Source of the DNA: Hsuehochloa calcarea
Lineage: Eukaryota > Streptophyta > Magnoliopsida > Poales > Poaceae
Reading direction: 5' to 3'
Assembly: GCA_036346395.1 (NCBI GenBank)
Contig: CM070599.1
Span: 33,533,232 to 33,597,231 of the forward strand
DNA: 64,000 bases
In this document: positions 23,562-35,881 of the stretch, piece by piece
How the letters are laid out: every line of letters begins with the position of its first letter
Position numbering within the stretch: the first letter of the stretch is position 1
The notes under the pieces: generated by a model
Databases searched by the model: none
What the model was told of the DNA's origin: nothing
The model's input: the letters and a program-made list of their open reading frames with translations, nothing else
Program-made: the position numbers and the translations under genes

Positions 23562-26524
23562 GACACTGGTGCTAATATACATGTCTGTGCTGATGTTTCA
23601 TTGTTCTCTTCTTACCAGGTCACTTGGGATTCAGCCGTTCTAATGGGGAACGGGTCACATGCTACTGTTCATGGTGTTGGTACGGTCGATCTGAAGTTTA
23701 CTTCGGGAAAGATTGTGCAACTAAAGAACGTGCATCATGTGCCATGTATCAATAAGAATCTCGTCAGCGGATCTCTTCTGTGTAGAGATGGCTTTAGACT
23801 GGTATTTGAGTCCAATAAATTTGTAGTGTCCAAGTGTGGATAATTTGTTGGTAAAGGCTATGTGTGCGGAGGCTTGTTCCACCTATCTCTTTCAGATTTG
23901 TGTAATAATGTTGTGAACCATGTTTGCAGTGGTAATGAGACTACTATTTGGCATTCACGACTTTGTCACATAGATTTTGGTTGTATGACGCGGTTAGCCA
24001 GTTTAGAGTTAATCCCAAAATTCACCATTGCCAAAGGTTCTAAGTGTCAAGTTTGTGTGCAATCAAAGCAGCCTCGTAAGCCTCATAAGGTTGCGGAGGT
24101 AAGAAACTTAGCACCATTAGAACTCATACATTCAGATCTGTGTGAGATGAATGGTGTGTTGACAAAAGGTGGTAATAGATATTTCATAACTTTGATTGAT
24201 GACTCCACTAAGTTCTGCTATGTGTATCTTTTGAAAACTAAAGATGAAGTTTATCACTACTTTAAAATCTAAAAGGCAGAAGCTGAGAACCAACTTGAAA
24301 GGAAAATCAAAAGGGTTAGGTCTGATCGTGGCGGCGAATACTTTTCTAATGAGTTCAATTTATTCTGTGAGGAACATGGTATAATCCATGAGAGGACGCC
24401 TCCCTATTCACCACAGTCAAACGGGGTTGCTGGAAGAAAGAACTGCACTCTAATTGATTTGGTTAACGTCATGTTAGACACAGCGGGTCTTTCCAAAGCT
24501 TGGGGGGCTATATTGACTTCATGTCATGTCCTAAACAGGGTTCCCACAAAGAATAAAGAGATAACCCCATATGAACAATGGGAGAAGAAAAGACTATCAC
24601 TTTCATACTTGCGCACTTAGGGTTGTTTGGCGAAAGTCAATGTGCCAATTCCCAAAAAGCGTAAGCTTGGACCAAAAACCGTAGATTGCGTCTTTCTAGG
24701 CTATGCTCATCATAGCGTTGGATATAGATTTCTAGTGGTGAAATATGGAGTACCTGACGTGTGTGTTAGTACAATTATGGAGTCCAGAGATGCTACATTC
24801 TTTGAGGATATTTTTCCGATAAAAGATATGTCTAGCTCGTCGAGTGAAGAGCGTGATATAACTCCTGAACCTGCCATTCCAATGGAATATTTTGAGCAAA
24901 TCCCCGAACAAATTACCGAGGAGGAAGATAATGAAACTCTGAGGAAGAGTAAAAGACAAAGGACTGCAAAGTCTTTTGGTCATGATTTCATTGTGTACCT
25001 TGTGGATGATACTCCAAGTACCATTTCTGAAATATATGCTTCTCCAGATGCGGAATACTGGAAGGAAGCAGTACGTAGTGAAATGGACTCCATTATCTCT
25101 AATGGAACTTGGGAGATCACTGAGTGTCCTTATGGTTGTAAACCTGTAGAATGTAAGTGGGTGTTCAAAAAGAAGCTTAGGCCTGATGGTACTATCGAGA
25201 AGTACAAGGCACGACTTGTGGCCAAGGGTTATACCCAAAATAAAGGCGAAGATTTCTTTGATACTTATTCACCTGTGGCTAGATTGACCACTATTCGAGT
25301 GCTACTATCTCTGGCTGCCTCACACAGTCTTCTCGTTCATCAGATGGACGTTAAGACGACTTTCCTAAATGGAGAGTTGGACGAGGAAATTTACATGGAA
25401 CAGCCAGATGGATTTGTAGTAAATGGTCAAGAAGGAAAGATGTGTAAGTTGTTGAAATATTTGTATGTTCTTAAACAAGCACCTAAGCAATGGCATGAAA
25501 AGTTCGACAGAATTTTAAAATCTGCAGGCTTTATTGTGAATGAAGCTGACAGATGTGTGTATTATCGCCATGGAGGGGGCGAGGGAGTCATTTTATGTCT
25601 GTATGTTGATGACATACTGATCTTTGGAACCAGCCTTAATGTGATTTAGGAGGTCAAGGATTTATTGTCCCAGAACTTTGAGATGAAAGATCTGGGAGTA
25701 GCTGATGTTATCTTAAACATCAAGCTGTTGAGAGGTGATGATGGTGGGATTACATTGTTGCAAACCCATTATGTGGAAAAGGTTCTAAGTCGTTTTGGTT
25801 ATAACGACTGTAAATCCTCTTCAACACCTTATGATCATAGCGTATTGCTTAGGAAGAATCGGAGAATAGCCAGAGACCAATTGAGATATTCTCAGATAAT
25901 TGGTTCACTCATGTATTTAGCTAGCGGTACCAGGCCTGACATCTCGTTTGCTGTGAGCAAACTAAGCCGTTTTGTTTCCAATTCGGGATATGATCAATGG
26001 CATGCTCTTGAGAGGGTAATGCGCTATCTAAAGGGTACTATGAGCTATAGCATTCACTATACCAGGTATCCCAGGGTACTGGAGGATTATAGCGATTCAA
26101 ACTGGATATATGATGCTGATGAGATTAAGGCCACAAGTGGATATGTCTTCACACTTGGAGGTGGCGCTGTTTCATCGAAGTCTTGCAAGCAGACCATCTT
26201 AACGAGGTCAAGCAATGGAAGCGAATGATTAGTATTCGTGAGCTGAGCTTTGATGGATTTGCCGGTGGTTGAAAACCGATCGCTATTTCGATGAACTGTG
26301 ACAATCAAACTGTGATTGTCAAGGTGAACAGTTCTAAGGATAATATGAAAGCATCAAGACATGTGAAGAGGAGACTGAAGTCTGTCAAGAAAATGATAAA
26401 CTCCAGAGTAATAGCTTTGGATTATATCCAAACAGCTAAGAATCTGACAGATCCCTTCACAAAGGGTTTATCACGGAATGTGATAGACAATGCATCGAGG
26501 GAGATGGGTTTGAGACCCACGTGA
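23550..26524 (+). pseudogene. Copia pol remnant (protease, integrase, reverse transcriptase, RNase H)
   Basis: Protease motif DTGA lies at 23562-23573. Integrase has an HHCC-type finger (WHSRLCH... CQVC) at about 23950-24060, an acidic catalytic core with SDLCE, LIDDS and RSDRGGEY near 24135-24350, and the PYSPQSNGV stretch. Reverse transcriptase carries YVDDILIFG near 25600. RNase H begins at YSDSNW near 26090. Stops interrupt it at about 24270 (TAA), 24618 (TAG), 25647 (TAG) and 26226 (TGA), with frame changes near 23843 and 26230-26290. It cannot make an intact polyprotein. Confidence 0.9.
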
Positions 26525-27069
26525 GTTATACCATAGTGGCAACCCATCATATGTGATTGGAGATCCCGTGAAGTAGGATTGGCGAAACAAGCTATTGGTT
26601 AACTGGGAGGAGAGTACTTTTACAGACCCACTCCATTGGAGATTCAACTCTCTCATAAATCTGTATGGCAGGTTGATTTTTATTTTAATGTGTTATGTGG
26701 CTTGTTTACGCAAAGATGCTGTCCTACAGAGCAGTCTTCAAAGAACACACCTATATGGGCCCGACTGCTAGTCACAGTCTATGAGATAGGGTAATCTCTA
26801 GGAAGCTCATTAATAGGCCAGGAGTATGACTTATATGCTCCAACCCGCAGGGATGCCTAACAGCCTAGTATCAGTTAAGGACTTAAGTGAAACTTATTCA
26901 TACAAAACTGTCAATTCAAGGCTTAGTCCATTGTGCAGTTGTGGATTAGTGTAGCTTCTATTCTAGATGGATGCTCAACCTTATTCGGTCTCCATCGAAA
27001 CACTAGTATATTAAAACAATACTGTGGATCAAGACATTTGACATGTGTCTTCGAGATCTGGTAGGGGAT

Positions 27070-28048
27070 TGTAGGAATTAATACGGGCTGGGCCCGGTTT
27101 TATTTCTATTTAATTCCTAGAGAATCTCAAAGGTCCATGTGCATGTGCTAAAACTGATTAGTCCCACATGGAGAGTTGAAGGGGAGTTACACCACTTTAT
27201 AAGGTGGAACGTGGTAGTCCCCTTGTGAAATTGGCGGAGGCCAACACACGCCGCTCGCTCGCCGAGCCCGCCTGCTGCGCGTGCGCGTGCGCGCGTGCAC
27301 GCAGCACGTCCAGTGCGGCGCGTTTTCTTTATCTATTCGAAAATCGAAACGCACCGACTCGGAGTAATGGCATTAACGAAGGTTCAGTTACCAGTGAGTT
27401 ATGGCTGCGGTTTGCACTGGTTGATGGCAACCATTTTCTCTGGTCTCTGTCTCTTCGTTTTTGGCTTTGGCTATTACAGGAACAGAGGTCTGTTCGTGTT
27501 TTTTTTGCTTCTTCCAATTCACTTCCACGAGAGACTAAATGATATCCCTGTCATTCTGTCGTTGTCTCTGGCGATCTCCATCCCGCAAGGCACGTGCAAG
27601 GTCGAACCGGGAGAGCATGCCTCCGGAACCCCATCCTTGAAGGCTTGCATGAGCGAGGACGAATAAGATTTTTGGGGAGCGTTCGCGTGACTGCTCGCTG
27701 CTCCGTTTTCATCCGATCGCTGCTTCGTCATCATCTGATCCTCTGCATCAACTACACGACTACTACCACTACGCCATGGCGAACGACGACCTCACCAGGG
27801 CTTCTGCTACTGCTACTTCTTCCACTGGATGTGGGTATGTCTATCTCATACTTATTGCTTGGTTAGTTTTATCATCTACTGCTAATCTGAACACTGAGAT
27901 AGGAATGCTAGTTTCTGTTCTTCTGGAAATTCGTATGACTATGGTGTTCATGCTTATTTGCTTTATGAAAAAGACTAGAGTATTGTTCATGATTCATCTT
28001 GTATATTTCTGGATTAAAGTAATTCGAAAAATACTTATATATTCAACA
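27070..28048 (+). repeat. 3' LTR of the Copia element
   Basis: Starts TG after a purine tract and ends CA, 979 bp. It includes an ATG at 27776 opening the same short peptide as in the 5' LTR (22357), followed by GTGGGTATG, which looks like a splice donor. Confidence 0.85.
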
Positions 28049-28373
28049 GACGTGAGGCCCTCCCCCAGGGAATTTCCTTCCGCAGAAGGCACCTCTAGGT
28101 CGAGGCCCGCTATCCCAAAAGCACTGACCCCCACTTCAGCATCCGGGGCACACCAAGGCCCGGGGCCAACGGCCGTGAAGAGTGGGGCGATGGTGAGCAG
28201 CTTCGTAAGAAAACAACCCAGAAAACACAAGCACCCACCGTGCTGCCCCTTCTTCTTGATCCCGTGGAGGTTGTTCGCTTACTCGCCGGCGGGCGGACTC
28301 TAGCCCCGAGCGAGGGGCCAAACCCGAACACGCAGAATTCCTCTACGAGGTTCTGGATCGACAGACGCCCCGG
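28049..28373. other. GC-rich unassigned fragment after the Copia element
   Basis: There is no recognisable protein. The style (CCTCCCCCAGGGAATTTCC, CCGCAGAAGGCACC) resembles degraded grass transposon sequence. It joins directly to the right copy of the 416-bp repeat. Confidence 0.35.
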
Positions 28374-28790
28374 TTTATCTGTGTCAATACTGCATAAACT
28401 AGTATTGCCATCTTCACCACCATGACCACTGCAGTTTCAGTCTGAAGAAAGAATTACAAGTGGAAACTGGAAAGATAACAAAAGTCTAGTGAAAAGAGTT
28501 TTCTTTGACATGCTAATTAACTATTTAGAGCAAAGGTTAACAAAAATTGCAAGCTCAACAACCATGTGCGGTGTGTGTCGGTCGCTCTCTGTAGTCAAAG
28601 ATGGAGGGACGTATGGAGTGCGAGCTTAGCGATGGTTTCTTCGTACTCCTCTGATTTGTTTATTCCCTGTGTCATGCGTGTTCAGCCTGGCAAGAGGTTG
28701 GCATCAATTATATATGCATCGTTGAAACCTCCATGGTTAGTAGACTAGATGTGCGTATCCTCTTGCCCGTATTGTGCTGTAATTGGCTAG
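28374..28790. repeat. Right copy of the 416-bp dispersed direct repeat
   Basis: Same orientation as 13452-13867, about 14.9 kb away. See the left copy for the alignment limits. Confidence 0.85.
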
Positions 28791-29314
28791 CTACCACCTA
28801 GTGACGGCTGTACAGAGACATGTCAACAGTAAAGTGATGACAAGTATACAAGTATTGTGGTGTTAAGGGAAGCTCCAATTGGGCGGCTGACGTGTGGGCC
28901 TCTTAATATAGTTTGACAAAATTCAGAAGTAACTCTTGTTTACAAAAGCTTAGGATACCGGCATTTGTGACTGTAAGGTCTAAGATCTCAATCAATCAGG
29001 ATTAAGTGAGCTGCGTTCGTTAAGAGTGACTAACTGAATATACAAATGGATTGATTAATGGAGTCATGGAAGGAGGGAGAGAAGGGGACATGCCACTGGT
29101 CAGGGGCTAAAAACTATTGTTGTCGGGTTGTTAGCGCAAGCCCGTGGGCAATAAGAAATTCAGACACCGACAAATCAGCAGCAAGCGCAATCGACACCGA
29201 CAAATCAGCAGCAAGCGCAATCGACACCGACAGTAGCAACTGCCATGAGCGAACGCACTCCTGCTTGTCATAGAATCTGGAAGGAATTAATGGACAATGA
29301 AGCTCCTCACCATC
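28791..29314. other. Intergenic sequence with a 33-bp tandem repeat
   Basis: The unit ACACCGACAAATCAGCAGCA with flank is repeated at about 29164 and 29197 and partly again at 29224. A short open frame across it (29058-29273) translates the repeat, but nothing suggests a real protein. Confidence 0.5.
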
Positions 29315-29536
29315 CATATCTTAGGACTCGGTTCTCAGTGCATTGGAAAGACAGAATTGCCAATACGAGAGGAACAAAGGTTGCATATATGGCTTGTTTG
29401 GCACTATTGTAGTTTTTCTGAAAAACATATCTTAGGACTCGGTTCTCAGTGCATTGGAAAGACAGGATTGCCAATACGAGAGGAACAAAGGTTGCATATA
29501 TGGCTTGTTTGGCACTATTGTAGTTTTTCTGAAAAA
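29315..29536. repeat. 111-bp tandem duplication across a transposon end
   Basis: CATATCTTAGGACTCGG starts at 29315 and 29426. The two 111-bp copies differ at about one base. Each ends with the first bases of the TIR element (GGCTTGTTTGGCACTATTG), so the duplication copied the left end of the element together with host flank. Confidence 0.85.
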
Positions 29537-30250
29537 CAGTTTCCGACTGGACTGAACGGCGGGATTAAAAACGTTTGATGTTTGACAATTTAACTTTTAG
29601 ATAGACTAGTTAGAGCTTCTAAGTCGAAAAATATCTGAAATGCCTCCGAGACAAATGATGACTTGTTTGATATCGTTTAACGGCTATTATCGACAACTAA
29701 CGATAATTGACAGCAATTTACGACAATTCACATACAAGTAAATCTTAACCACAATCGATCTAATTCCATGATTACATAAATAATTCATCTATACCAGAAA
29801 AAAAATTGCTCTATATCATAACAAAAATGAAGGCGACGGCGGAGGCCGAGGTGGCGGTAGGGGAAGAGAACCGGGGGAGGGGATGGGGCGGGACGGTGTC
29901 GCCGACGCGGGAGGAGGCTGGGGCGGTGCCACCACTGTGGGAGGAGGGAGGATAGAGGCGGTGGAGCCTAAGCGAAAGAAGGAGGGTAGCGCCGGGGAAA
30001 AGAGAGGGCGGCGACTAGGGTTAGGGCTCGGGCGTGCGGAGGAGGGAGGAGGGGCCTTGTTCAGTTGCAAGGCGGGTAAATGATCCCGAACTCTAAGGGC
30101 AAACTCGAAGGCCATCTCGCTGAAGCTGTGAGAAGCTGCCACGAGCGGCTTCCGGCTTTTGCAAAAGCGGCCGGAGAGAGCCGCCCGTTTGGGATGACTT
30201 TCGACTTTTTCGAGCGAAAAGTCGAACCTGAAGTCGTCCCAAATGAGCCC
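29502..30250. mobile_element. TIR element, copy A (related to 62634-63487)
   Basis: The left end GGCTTGTTTGGCAC and right end CCCAAATGAGCCC are imperfect inverted repeats. The interior matches copy B in order: GAAAA(A/G)... GTTTCC, AATGTCTGAAATGCC-like words, clusters of ACGACAATT, a GC-rich purine-biased block (29830-30060), then AACTCTA(A/G)GGGCAA and a stem-rich end (AAAGTCGAACC against TCGACTTTTT). There is no ORF with a transposase. A Tourist/PIF-like class is possible; a hAT-like class is not excluded. Confidence 0.65.
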
Positions 30251-30543
30251 ATAGGCTTAGGCTTAGAATTTTTGGATTATAGCTTAAAGCTAGCCTTTTG
30301 TCTTAATAACCTTATAAGCATCTTAGTTTTTAAGCCAAGCTAGGGTGTTTGGTAATCTTACTTTTTTATGGGTTGGTTGGCTGCTTAAGTTGTGGGTGAA
30401 GGATAAGAAGTTTGAATTTCCCTTGAGGGTTTGGTGAACCTATTTATGTATGTATTTAATTTTTTGCATGAGAGATGAAAATATGACGATACATGCAAGT
30501 GTATACATGAAACAAAATAGATATCGTTCGTACATGCATACGC

Positions 30544-33487
30544 TGTAAGATCGAGAAGGCCAACTAGAGAGGGGGTGAATAGGCGGTTTTAAAATCTTTT
30601 GGCTAAAACCGAGTTTTATACGGAATTGTAAATTAATTCGGTTTTTGCACAATTAAAGCCTAAATCAACTAGTCTTTACTAAGTGCACCAACAACATGTA
30701 CTATTGATAATGATAGCAATCATTCGAAGATATGAAAGCAATTAAATACAAAAAGCAATTAAATACAATGAATGTAAATTGCACAAAGTAAAACACAATA
30801 GAACAAACCACAATGACACAATGATGCTTTACCGTGGTGTTCGGAGACTTGCTGGTCTCCCCTAATCCACGTTGAGATAAGCCCAAACTAATTGGACCGA
30901 CTCCACGGATTAAGCCAAACAATTCCATTAGTAATAGCTCTTTCCCGCTCCGGGTAGGTGAGCTCCAACCTTCACCACACGTCGGGCCTTCTCACAAGCT
31001 TCTTGAGAAGATCACCGGTCCACGACGCCTTCACGCCGTCTAGGTGTCGGCAAACATCAAGAGTAACAAGACAAGCCCCTTACCTGACTCTCACCACGTG
31101 CAACGAATGCACATGCTCAAATGGATGCGAAATCCACATCTAGATGCATCGCATACAACTAGAGACCTCTCTCCTTGCTCACAAGGTGCAACACATGCAC
31201 AATTGAGAGGAGAACCTCACACTAGCTCAAGTGAGTGAAATAGGATGCCAAATAATTTCACTCAACCGGCCAAGGGGGTATTTATAACCCCTGCAACAAA
31301 AATTAGCCGTTGGGAGTAGAAAACAGCAAACTCAGCAAAATGTTGTAGTTCCACATTACAAAGGCCGATATTACCGATTTTTGCTCAATGGTCGGAAATG
31401 GTGCATTGAATGCTAAAAAATTAGCCGTTAAAATTTTTTGTGCGGCAATACCGCAGTGCAATGGGAGGTACTTATGCGGTAGTACCTCTCTTCTCGGGCT
31501 GTACTACCGCAGTCCAATTTCAACATAGACAACACTCGGAAAAAAGATCATAACTTTTGACTTCGATGTCGGAATTAAGTGATCTTAGACTCTTTGGAAA
31601 GCTTATTCAGAGGGCTACACGACCCACCTATTTGATTGATCTCAAACACATTTGATCAAATCAAAAGCACAACTCCAAAGAGCCACTACTATGGTCTAAG
31701 TCCAAAGAAATAGCAACAAGCAATCTTAGACCATGTCAAGGGAAAATGCATGAATTCAACAATTTACAAATCACATTTGCAAATTTAGATCATGCCACAA
31801 GGAGTAGGTACATGAACTTCAACCATTTGCAAAATACATTTGCAAAGTATAGTCACATGCTAAAGGATTAAATGCATGAGCATCGACTATTTGCAAAACG
31901 CATTGGCAAATAATAGCATCATACCACGGTGAGCTAGGGCAAGCGAGATTGAGCTATCAACACATGATGAGACTCAAACTACTAGATAAGACCCCTCTTA
32001 ATAGTACGACAAACCTATACTAGCAATCCGGTCTTCCAAACAAACACCAAGACCGGTAAAAGACTAGGAACACATGCTTACGCCTTGCTAGTCATACCTT
32101 TACCTTAAGCATTTTCTTGAAGCTTCATGATACATATCTTCACTTCAAGTCTGGTACATTGTCTTGATATGCATCAACTCATGATGCATCCTTTACTTGA
32201 CCTCCATCAACACATGATGGGTCTTCTCTTGACTTGATGATTAACTCATGATCATCTCCTCTTCAAGATCTTGATATGCATCAACACGTGATGCATCCTT
32301 TTCTTGAACCTTAAATTGATGACGATCAACTCATGATCATCTCCTCTTCAAGATCTTGATATGCATCAACACGTGATGCATCCTCTTCTTGAACCTTAAC
32401 TTGATGACGATCAACTCATGGTGCAATCCAAAGTCTTCATCAGCCTGGAACATAACCTATTCATCCAACTCATGAAAAATGTTAGTACCACAATGATTAA
32501 CATTAATTACTAAGATATACCTGCAATAAATGCTTCTAAACAAGCTATTACTGACAGGTGTGGTACTACCGCCATTGATCATGCGGTAGTTCTGCTCTCC
32601 AGTCATACCGAACACAAGGGCGATATTACTTCTTCCACTTGAGGTTTGAAAACGGTCCTCTCTGGAAATAATGTACCACTTCACAAATATCAGTTAAACC
32701 GGGTTGCGGTAGTTCCGCTCAATGACTTTCGGTACCACCGCACTTCCAAGAAAGCAAATAAACTCCAAAAATGCGTCTCTCTAGAAAACACGTACCGCAG
32801 GCATTGCGGTCATACCTCTTTGCGGTAGTTCCGCCATAGAACTCCGGTACTACCCACATCGGTAGTACCGCTTACCAAATACGGTCATACCGATTTTCAC
32901 TAAAATTCTTCTATAATCTTTTCGAAATGCAATGCATGACTCCTTTGTCTTGAGTCATGTCAGTCTTTTATCATCTCTGCATTTCCTTTTCATGTCATCA
33001 TTCAAACTCCGGGACTAAGCCTTGAACACATCTTAGCACACACATTAGTCTCACAACACAATTGCAAATAATTGAATATAAAGCAATATGAGTATATATG
33101 AACTACAGAAGTTTTATATACTCAAAGGATATGTTTCAAAGTAGAGATCCCCAATATATGTGGATAAAACTATATGGATCAATACTAATGAAACCACAAA
33201 ACATAGAGTGAACTCCTTCTAAATGTGTGCATACACGAATGTGTAATAAAAATATATGCACATATTCAAGTTAAACTTTTGGTGGAGTTCAACTTATATT
33301 TTAGATCCAAGGAATGCAACAATATATGAGAATATGATGTCGAGTGCATACCTCCATGATTTTCACCTTTTTATCCAAATAAGACTACACAATAGGTATA
33401 TCGATAGAAGTGTTTGTCTCATGTATAGATTTGTCATTAATCACCAAAATACTCCATTAACTCATAATAGCGGGTCTCGATTCTTCA
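30544..33487 (-). mobile_element. Long LTR of Sirevirus character (LTR A)
   Basis: The 2944-bp segment is bounded by TGTAAGATC... and ...GATTCTTCA. On the minus strand it starts TGAAGAATC right after a tract ACCAAAAGGGGGAGAT (33488-33503), the typical Sirevirus polypurine tract. A TTATAAATA box lies at 31287-31279 on the minus strand. The opening on the plus strand (GGCCAACTAGAGAGGGGGTG) is shared with LTR B at 39486. Clusters of short palindrome-like words (GCGGTAGTACCGC type) occupy 31440-31515 and 32560-32900. No pol lies in the adjacent sequence, so only the LTR and perhaps its upstream flank remain. Confidence 0.6.
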
Positions 33488-35289
33488 ATCTCCCCCTTTT
33501 GGTATTGATGACAAATCCTTTATCAATAACAATATTTGGATATAAATCATCATAAGATAAGAATTTAAGCTATTTGAACTATATCCATACATGTCACTAA
33601 CCAATTAAAAGCTTAAAACATTATGCATATGAGAATGACAAGCTTATGCACATGATGCATATAGGATGCTATGTGTATGAATAAGATGCTCATCCTCAAG
33701 ACATACATGAAATAAGGTGAAAACATACGAGAGAATCCAAATGGAAATATATTGATCAGATAAACATTCTCCCCCTTTTGGCATTAAACACCAAAAATCT
33801 AAACAAATCTAAAGCCAACATAGAGGTTTTGCAAAACAATGAGCATGGTAATTGAAATCATTTTATTTTGATCATTTAAATATTGTCCCCTTTTGAAGTA
33901 AGGTTTTAATTTCAATACATTTGAGGAAAATCAAAATAGGTCACAAACTCCTTTTGTGTGGCCGACAATAGCAAAGCAGCTTGAAATAGGGTCATATTTG
34001 AGTTGAACTAATGAAAATGATATTTAGAACACATCCAAATAATATCCCTCTTGAAATATTCTCAAGAAACATTTTTCATGAAGATACCATCATCATTTTC
34101 ACAAATTGAAAATCATGTTGAGCTAAAAACTTTCTTAAAATATATAAAAATGTATGGAAACAAGCTCGAAAAATCTGAGATAAATCATGGAGCTAGTCCT
34201 TATAAATATACACACTTTTTATTTTAGTAGGCTCAACCAAATATCAACCATTTTGAAGATATAAAAATCATAAAGTTTCAGAAAAACTAAAAATTTAGGT
34301 TTTTATATTTTTGACATTTCATTTAAGCTTCGAAACATAGCTGAAAAACTGGTTAAAATAGATCCAATAAATCTGAGACAATTTAGCATATAATATCAAC
34401 TATAGAGTATCAAAGTTCATCATTATATCTTCCTCAAATTATGAAGCCATTTGAAGATACAAAAATCACAAATCAGCTCAAAACATGCAAAAGTCTGAAT
34501 TTTCAGCATGTTGATCAAAGAGAGAAAAAGTCAAAACCTTTTCAAATCAAGTCAAATTCTTTTAAATTTGGCGGAAACAAACTTTGGACTCATAATAAAC
34601 TTTTTCAAGAAGAATTTTTGAAAAAAGAGTCTCCATTCAAAATATATGCCAAAATGAGCTTTGTAGGCATGATTTTTTTTTGCTTAAAGTGAATAAAAAA
34701 GCAAAAGTTTTACAAATGAAGTCCAAAAGCTTTGAAATTTTTCAGAATTTAAATTTGGACTATTTAAAATATTTCACAAAAAGAATTTTTGAAAAATGAA
34801 TTTTCTTTCAAAAGATAAGGCAAAATGCGCTTTGTAGGTAAGAAAAGAGAATAATTTCGTATTTAAGGTTCAAAATGCAAACCAATTTGAATTTTATGGA
34901 GTTTTTTTTTTTACTTTATTGGATTTGTATGAGTCATAAATAGTATTTTAAGCCAAGATACACAAAGAAATCTGACTCTAATAGCGAAACTCACTATATG
35001 CAAGAATATGTCATTTTGGATCAAAACTAGTTTTTCGGTGAATTTCGAATGAATATAACTTTTCAACAATTGGTCTTTTGTAAAATATTTAAACTAGAGA
35101 AATGTTTGAAATGATCAATCCTACAAGTTTGGTATTAACAACTTTTTCAAAAACTCAATAGATTTTGATTTAAGGAAATATGTCATTTAATTTTTTTAAA
35201 AAAAGATCATACAAGATCATTTTGAGACCAAATTTGATATTTATTTTCTAAAATAGGATGCCTTGTTCTTCTGAATTTTGTTTGGGAGC
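33488..35289. other. AT-rich noncoding sequence with polypurine tracts on the minus strand
   Basis: Purine tracts on the minus strand at 33488-33503 and 33767-33784 (both CCAAAAGGGGGAGA type) agree with the multiple PPTs known in Sireviruses. Beyond that there is only AT-rich sequence without ORFs longer than about 80 codons. It could be the decayed internal tail of the element. Confidence 0.45.
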
Positions 35290-35881
35290 TTACTCAGCAC
35301 TCTTCTGCTCCTTGATATACTTTGTCATGGCCTCAGCAATAGTAGCTACACCACTGGTACTGACAAAGGATGCGTTGCTTGTGTGCGCGTCGTCAACTTC
35401 ATGTTCGATGGTTGATCTTATTATAGATGTCTTATCTGTTTTTGCTATTATCTTTATTCGCACCAAATATTTCTGAAAGCCTTGATCTAGAAAGCCTCCT
35501 CCTGTTACTTTTGCCTCATTGACGTAGTTTTCATTGTCCACCTTGATGAACTTTTCTTGAAAAATATCTAATCCAGGAGTCCCTATCAATATGAATCACG
35601 AAAATGAAAATTAATTGAAGCTGGGCGCATATGATACCAAGCCAAAATAAATAAATAAATAAATATTGGCTAACTGAAGTGTATGTGTTCAGGTTCTAAC
35701 AAGAAGGAAAGGTTAAAAGCAAAACTGTCCCAACGCCACCATCAACTTCAACAAGCTCGACCTTAGAGAACATGTGAGGAAGCAGTGGAGGGATCAACCA
35801 GGGAAACCGTACCGGTAGGGGGGAAATTTCGGAGGGTAGCGGCGGGATCGGTAACCGTTGAAATTTCGTTGATAATTCCAA
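35290..35881 (-). pseudogene. Bet v 1 / norcoclaurine-synthase-like gene, 5' end altered
   Basis: Exon 2 (35582-35290) encodes the C-terminal part of the Bet v 1 fold: EKFIKVDNENY, GGFLDQGFQKYLVR, the IIRSTIEHEVDD strand and the C-terminal helix ending TKYIKEQKSAE, then a stop. Exon 1 (from about 35881 to 35701) carries PHMFSKVELVEVDGGVGTV, which includes the glycine-rich loop, and joins across a GT-AG intron in frame. Upstream of PHMF the expected N-terminal strand and helix are missing and replaced by a Pro-rich sequence, so the first about 35-40 residues look rearranged. The family binds small hydrophobic ligands; some members are norcoclaurine or related synthases. It is probably a truncated pseudogene, but an undetected upstream exon could rescue it. 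Confidence 0.65.

Larger units (their letters stand above)
21619..28048 (+). mobile_element. Degenerate Ty1/copia retrotransposon with both LTRs
   Basis: Two related LTRs (21619-22629 and 27070-28048) flank a gag-pol region broken by stops and frameshifts. Pol order is protease, integrase, reverse transcriptase, RNase H, which defines Copia. A purine-rich tract (GGTAGGGGA, 27060-27068) immediately precedes the 3' LTR, which starts TGTAGGAATTAAT and ends TTCAACA. The 5' LTR lacks the first about 66 bp of the 3' LTR. I see no canonical tRNA-Met primer-binding site after the 5' LTR. No intact coding capacity remains. Confidence 0.9.
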
